Shown piece by piece: positions 60,268-64,000 of a stretch of 64,000 nucleotides of DNA. Made by a program: the position numbers and the translations under genes. Below the pieces are notes generated by a model, which did not search any database, had not been told where the DNA came from, and was given only the letters and a program-made list of their open reading frames with translations. This DNA is from Trinickia terrae (lineage in GTDB: Bacteria; Pseudomonadota; Gammaproteobacteria; Burkholderiales; Burkholderiaceae), in contig NZ_SWJE01000001.1 of NCBI RefSeq assembly GCF_005144415.1, forward strand, positions 539,365 through 603,364, written 5' to 3'. The first letter of the stretch is position 1. Every line of letters starts with the position of its first letter.

Positions 60268-60963
60268 TCAAAACACCTTGGGAATCAGGCGATAGCGCAC
60301 GATATCGCGGTACTCGCAATATCGCGCATCGGCCGACAGCAGACGTTCTTCGAACAGGATGCGGCTGACTTGGAGCACCACCAGAACGCCGTACACGAGC
60401 ACGTTTTGCATGGCGAAATTCGCCGCCAGGAAGCCGAGATCGGTCGTGATGTAGCCGAGGTACATCGGGTGCCGCATGAATCGATAGGCGCCATACGACA
60501 CCACGCCGCGATTGGCGGGCAGGATGCCGAACGAGCGCCGCAGCGAAGCCTTCGCATAGATCTGCCAGACAATTCCAACGACCTGCAGCGCCGCGCCGAC
60601 CATCTCGGGTGCGAGCTGCGTGCCCGGATTGAGCTGATAGGCGATGAAGCCATAGCTTCCGGCGAGCGAGCAGAGGAGCACGTGCGGCCGCCAGTCACGC
60701 TTGACCGGCACGCGCGAGAACAGCGCAATGCCTGCCGTGAGGCATCCGGCCACCACCAGCAGAAGCAGCGTGACCCGTTCCGGCGCGGCAAGCCATTGTT
60801 TGATCGCGCTGTACGCGAATATCGCGAGCGCGGTCCCGGACAGCGCGCGGATGGTGATTTCGGCCAGCGCCGAGCGCAGGTCCCATGCGGGGACGCTTGG
60901 AGCCGGCAGAGCCGTCGGCGTGGCCGGCGCCGAGCGCTGCAAAGAGATGCCGTGACTGGACAT
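60268..60963 (-). CDS. Isoprenylcysteine carboxyl methyltransferase-family membrane protein
   Basis: 231 residues with five or so membrane segments. The family motif is GVVSYGAYRFMRHPMYLGYI and the C-terminal part FEERLLSADARYCEYRDIVR holds the conserved Glu residues. It is longer at the N-terminus than the member at 14475-15152. It precedes the fatty acid hydroxylase and may methylate a lipid acid or alcohol. The substrate is unknown. Confidence 0.87.
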   Translation of the reverse strand: MSSHGISLQRSAPATPTALPAPSVPAWDLRSALAEITIRALSGTALAIFAYSAIKQWLAAPERVTLLLLVVAGCLTAGIALFSRVPVKRDWRPHVLLCSLAGSYGFIAYQLNPGTQLAPEMVGAALQVVGIVWQIYAKASLRRSFGILPANRGVVSYGAYRFMRHPMYLGYITTDLGFLAANFAMQNVLVYGVLVVLQVSRILFEERLLSADARYCEYRDIVRYRLIPKVF

Positions 60964-61021
60964 GATGGATTTCCTCGGTTGTAGTTAGGCGCGGCAGCTT
61001 CTTTGAACCGCCATGTGATGC

Positions 61022-61972
61022 TTACAGCGTGTGGCCTCCCATGCTGGGCAGCAGCAGGCGGAAGATGTTGATCATGGCCGGGCCGAGCAGCACCACCATC
61101 AGTGTCGGGAAGATGCAGAAAATCAGCGGGAAGAGCAGTTTCAGCGCGATCTTGGCGGCCAGCTCCTCGGCTCTCAGGCGGCGCTTGGTGCGCAGGTTGT
61201 CGGTGAAGACGCGCAGCGAATCGCCGATGCTGGTGCCGAAGCGGTCGGCCTGGACCATCATCGCGACGAGCGTGTCGATATCCTCGACGCCGGTGCGCAG
61301 CGCAAGATTGCGCAGCGCCTTTTCGCGCGAGGCGCCGGCGCGCAGCTCGAGCAGCATGAGCTCCAGTTCGTCGCGCAAATCAGGGCTGCGTACGCCGATT
61401 TCCTCGGTGACACGCATCATCGCGGCATCGATTGCGAGGCCCGCTTCGACGCACACCGTCGTCAAGTCGAGCGCGTCGGGCAACGCTTCGAACAGTGCGC
61501 GCTGCCGCTGTTTGACCATGCGGGTCAGCACGAAGTTGGGCAGATAAAAGCCCAGCGCGGAGGCAAACAGCAGCACGAGCAGCAGAAGCAGGCGCTGGTT
61601 TGCGTCGAAGCGGCTCGCCGCCGTCAGCAGCACGATCAAGGGCAACGCGATCGCGAGCACGGTCTTGGCCGCGAAATAAATGGCGGGCGCGGAGCTGGTG
61701 CGAAGGCCGGCGTTCATGAAGCGCACGCGCAGCGCGGAACGATCCCAATCTTCTTTCGGCAACGAGAGCTTGGCGACGTGCTTGGAAACCTCCGCGACCC
61801 GTTCGATCCAGGCGTTCTCGTCAGGCGCGGCGCCGGGCGTTGCGGGACCGGCGCCGAGCTGGTCGAGGCGGCGCTTCAATGGGTCGGGCTGCAACAGCGT
61901 CAGCATTTTCAGGGCGGTGCCGAAGACGATGACGAACGTCAGCCCCAACAAGACAATCTGCTCGATTTTCAT
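61022..61972 (-). CDS. tadC: Tad pilus inner-membrane protein TadC
   Basis: 316 residues of the type II secretion F family: an N-terminal membrane segment (IVLLGLTFVIVFGTALKMLT), a paired hydrophobic hairpin (PAIYFAAKTVLAIALPLIVL), the F domain (ALPDALDLTTVCVEAGLAID, RELRAGASREKALRNLALRT region) and a last membrane hairpin (KLLFPLIFCIFPTLMVVLLG). With TadB it forms the platform for Flp pilus assembly. It is 57 bp after tadB. Confidence 0.92.
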   Translation of the reverse strand: MKIEQIVLLGLTFVIVFGTALKMLTLLQPDPLKRRLDQLGAGPATPGAAPDENAWIERVAEVSKHVAKLSLPKEDWDRSALRVRFMNAGLRTSSAPAIYFAAKTVLAIALPLIVLLTAASRFDANQRLLLLLVLLFASALGFYLPNFVLTRMVKQRQRALFEALPDALDLTTVCVEAGLAIDAAMMRVTEEIGVRSPDLRDELELMLLELRAGASREKALRNLALRTGVEDIDTLVAMMVQADRFGTSIGDSLRVFTDNLRTKRRLRAEELAAKIALKLLFPLIFCIFPTLMVVLLGPAMINIFRLLLPSMGGHTL

Positions 61973-62029
61973 GGTTGCCCGGGATATCCCGTCCTCCGAT
62001 GAGTTCTCAGTCGATGCCGCGCTTTCGTG

Positions 62030-63007
62030 CTAGACGCGGATGCGGATCAGTTTGCGCATCCAGAAGATGCCCGAGATCGTGAGCATCAAGGCAAAGCTCG
62101 AGCACTTCTGGCCGATCGGGTCATTCCAGAGCAGGCGGATGAAGCCCGGGTTCAGGATCGATACGATGGCGACGATCACGAACGGCAGCAGCGACAATAT
62201 CCACGCGGACAGACGTCCCTCGGCCGACAGCACGCGGATCTTGCCGAACAGCTTCAGGCGCTCGCGAATGATCTCGCTGATATTGCCGAGGATCTCGGCG
62301 AGATTGCCGCCCGCTTCGCGCTGGATCAGCACCGCGATCACGAAGTAGCGCAGGTCCTCGATAGGCACGCGCGTCACGATGTTCAGCAACGCGTCGTTCA
62401 TCGATACGCCATAGTTGATTTCGTCGAAAGCGATGCGAAACTCGTTGGCGATGGGTTCGGGCATTTCCTGGCCCACCATGCCGAGCGCCGTCGGAAACGA
62501 GTGGCCGGCGCGCAGCGCGCGGCCGATCAGATCGGCGGCATCGGGCAGCTGGCGTTCGATCAGCGAGAGCCGTTTGGCGCGCTTCCTGCGCAATGTCCAG
62601 GCCGGCAGCAGCGCCGGAGCGCAAGTCAGCAGCGCGAAGAACATGAAGGGCAGGTGCAGCATGACGCCAGACGCGAAACCGAGCACGGCGCACGCGCAGG
62701 TATAGCCGCAAAAACGCGCCACCGACCAGTCGAGCCCGGACTGCTGCAAGAGCCGGTCGAGCTGCTGCACGCGCGGCATGCGCATCAGGATCCGGGTGAG
62801 GAGCGGCGAGCCGCTCAAGAGCCGCTCCTTCAGGATCGAGAACTGCTGGCTGCTCACGTTGCCGCCCGCCGACATGGCGAGCACGCGCTCTTGCATGCGC
62901 TTGGCGGCCGGGCCATGGTGGCTGTTCCAATACAGATAGATCCCTTCGATGAGCAGCACGATCGCAAGGAACAGCAAGACCGCGAAGCCGATTAACGAAG
63001 TGTCCAT
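62030..63007 (-). CDS. tadB: Tad pilus inner-membrane protein TadB
   Basis: 325 residues. T2SS F domain (IERQLPDAADLIGRALRAGH, PIANEFRIAFDEINYGVSMN, EDLRYFVIAVLIQREAGGNL) between N- and C-terminal membrane hairpins, with LLFLAIVLLIEGIYLYW at the start. It is one of the two platform proteins of the Flp/Tad secretion machine. It is 29 bp after tadA. Confidence 0.92.
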   Translation of the reverse strand: MDTSLIGFAVLLFLAIVLLIEGIYLYWNSHHGPAAKRMQERVLAMSAGGNVSSQQFSILKERLLSGSPLLTRILMRMPRVQQLDRLLQQSGLDWSVARFCGYTCACAVLGFASGVMLHLPFMFFALLTCAPALLPAWTLRRKRAKRLSLIERQLPDAADLIGRALRAGHSFPTALGMVGQEMPEPIANEFRIAFDEINYGVSMNDALLNIVTRVPIEDLRYFVIAVLIQREAGGNLAEILGNISEIIRERLKLFGKIRVLSAEGRLSAWILSLLPFVIVAIVSILNPGFIRLLWNDPIGQKCSSFALMLTISGIFWMRKLIRIRV

Positions 63008-63036
63008 GCCTGACTCCTGGGCGTCGTGGCGGCGGC

Positions 63037-64000
63037 TCAGACTTCGAGACGCCGCGAGGGATCGAAAATGTTGTCGGGCAGGCCGAGCCCGAATGCGGCG
63101 AGACGGTCGCAGAATTTCGGGCGCACGCCGGTCGCGGCGAAGTAGCCTTTGACCTTGCCGTTCTCGTCGACGCCGGTGCGCTTGAAGGTGAAGATCTCCT
63201 GCGCGTTGATGATGTCGCCTTCCATGCCGACGATTTCCTGGATGCTCACCACTTTGCGGGTGCCGTCGGTCAGGCGGATGGCCTGTATGACCACGCTGAT
63301 GGCTGACGCGATCTGCTGGCGCGTCGCCTTGATCGGCATCGTGAGGCCGGCCATGCCGACCATGTTCTCGAGCCGGGTGAGGGCGTCGCGCGGCGTGTTC
63401 GCGTGCAGCGTCGCCATCGACCCTTCGTGGCCGGTGTTCATCGCGTGCAGCATGTCGAGCGCTTCGCCGCCGCGCACTTCGCCGAGCACGATGCGGTCGG
63501 GGCGCATCCGCAGGGCGTTGCGCACCAGCGCGCGCGGCGTGATCTCGCCCTTGCCCTCGATGTTCGGCGGACGCGTTTCGAGGCGCAGCACGTGCTCCTG
63601 GCGCAGCTGGAGCTCGGCGGCGTCCTCGACGGTGACGATGCGCTCGTCGGCGGGGATGAAGCCCGACAGCAGGTTGAGCAGCGTCGTCTTGCCGCTGCCG
63701 GTGCCGCCGGAGATCAGCACGTTGAGCTTCGCCTTGATCATCGCTTCGAAGAGCTGCGCCATGGCGGGCGTGAAGCTCTGGTTGTTCACCATGTCGGTGA
63801 CGGTCAGCGGATTCACGGCGAAGCGGCGGATCGAGACGAGCGGGCCGTCGATCGCCGAGGGCGGGATGATGGCATTTACGCGCGAGCCGTCGGGCAGACG
63901 GGCGTCGACCATCGGCGTCGATTCGTCGATGCGCCGGCCGACGCGCGAGACGATCCGCTCGATCACCTTCATCAGGTGGGCGTCGTTGTAGAAGGTCACG
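63037..64000 (-). CDS. tadA: Tad pilus assembly ATPase TadA/CpaF, N-terminal part outside the window
   Basis: The last 320 residues are visible. Walker A is [14 protein letters not shown], the Asp box is in [20 protein letters not shown], and [20 protein letters not shown] then [20 protein letters not shown] give Walker B and the His box. This hexameric ATPase drives Flp pilus extension. The frame runs off the window, so the start and the N-terminal domain are not seen. Further tad genes should follow upstream on the same strand. Confidence 0.95.
   Translation of the reverse strand, partial: VTFYNDAHLMKVIERIVSRVGRRIDESTPMVDARLPDGSRVNAIIPPSAIDGPLVSIRRFAVNPLTVTDMVNNQSFTPAMAQLFEAMIKAKLNVLISGGTGSGKTTLLNLLSGFIPADERIVTVEDAAELQLRQEHVLRLETRPPNIEGKGEITPRALVRNALRMRPDRIVLGEVRGGEALDMLHAMNTGHEGSMATLHANTPRDALTRLENMVGMAGLTMPIKATRQQIASAISVVIQAIRLTDGTRKVVSIQEIVGMEGDIINAQEIFTFKRTGVDENGKVKGYFAATGVRPKFCDRLAAFGLGLPDNIFDPSRRLEV

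Noticed and set aside
1-64000. CRISPR arrays, tRNA or rRNA genes, and prophage
   Set aside because: I saw no regularly spaced repeats, no cloverleaf ending in CCA, no rRNA-like sequence and no phage structural genes. Covariance-model searches were not possible here.

Overview
The window looks like a chromosome segment from a high-GC betaproteobacterium of the Burkholderia / Paraburkholderia / Trinickia group. This rests on the strong G/C third-position bias, the many LysR, AraC, GntR and Lrp regulators, the catabolic operons, the Tad locus and the Fur-box style. The species cannot be fixed from sequence alone. I found no rRNA, tRNA or CRISPR array.

Layout. 1-2000: the end of an Lrp/AsnC regulator, a glycosyltransferase-like gene and a small conserved ORF. 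2000-5290: a decayed region, where an FHIPEP-family (flhA-like) pseudogene is split by an intact 1349-bp IS5-family element with a CTAG target duplication, next to two further gene remnants. 5350-13393: a minus-strand iron operon (porin, NHL protein, DyP peroxidase, FbpABC-like importer) behind a Fur-box-like palindrome. 13628-15152: arylamine N-acetyltransferase and an ICMT-family methylase. 15300-19356: an ABC importer of the sulfonate/nitrate/taurine class with two Tat-type binding proteins. 19357-21058: an accessory insert with a predicted toxin and its immunity gene. 21207-26614: a minus-strand organosulfur operon (flavin monooxygenase, class II aldolase, cysteine dioxygenase-like protein, four-domain rhodanese, SfnB-like flavoenzyme). 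27005-29610: CBS-BON protein, a second NHL protein and a cupredoxin. 29635-37361: an Lrp-linked deacetylase / ornithine cyclodeaminase / binding-protein operon, then a dicarboxylate symporter and fumarase-superfamily lyase divergent from a GntR regulator with twin operators. 37777-46907: small redox, hydrolase and regulator genes with one dehalogenase remnant. 47167-48834: a secreted GH71/99-like protein with a beta-trefoil tail. 48931-52726: gallate ring-cleavage operon. 52987-53675: a deletion scar joining a truncated LysR gene to a truncated old yellow enzyme gene. 53681-59353: vanillate demethylase vanAB with its LysR regulator, then a dimethylglycine-dehydrogenase-like enzyme. 59372-60963: a fatty acid hydroxylase and a second ICMT-family methylase. 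61022-64000: tadC, tadB and partial tadA.

How the genes fit together. Lignin-type aromatics are handled by vanillate O-demethylation and gallate meta-cleavage, although the 4-oxalomesaconate tautomerase is not in the window. Organosulfur compounds are probably imported by the ABC system at 15300-19356 and oxidised by the operon at 21207-26614; the toxin/immunity insert sits between these two halves. Iron import is paired with a haem peroxidase and a porin. The two NHL proteins are paralogues, one in the iron operon and one beside a cupredoxin, which hints at a shared envelope metal or redox role. The most unusual items are the toxin/immunity insert, the tandem rhodanese with alternating intact and degenerate active sites, the NHL-protein pair, and a Fur-like site in front of a sulfonate-type importer.
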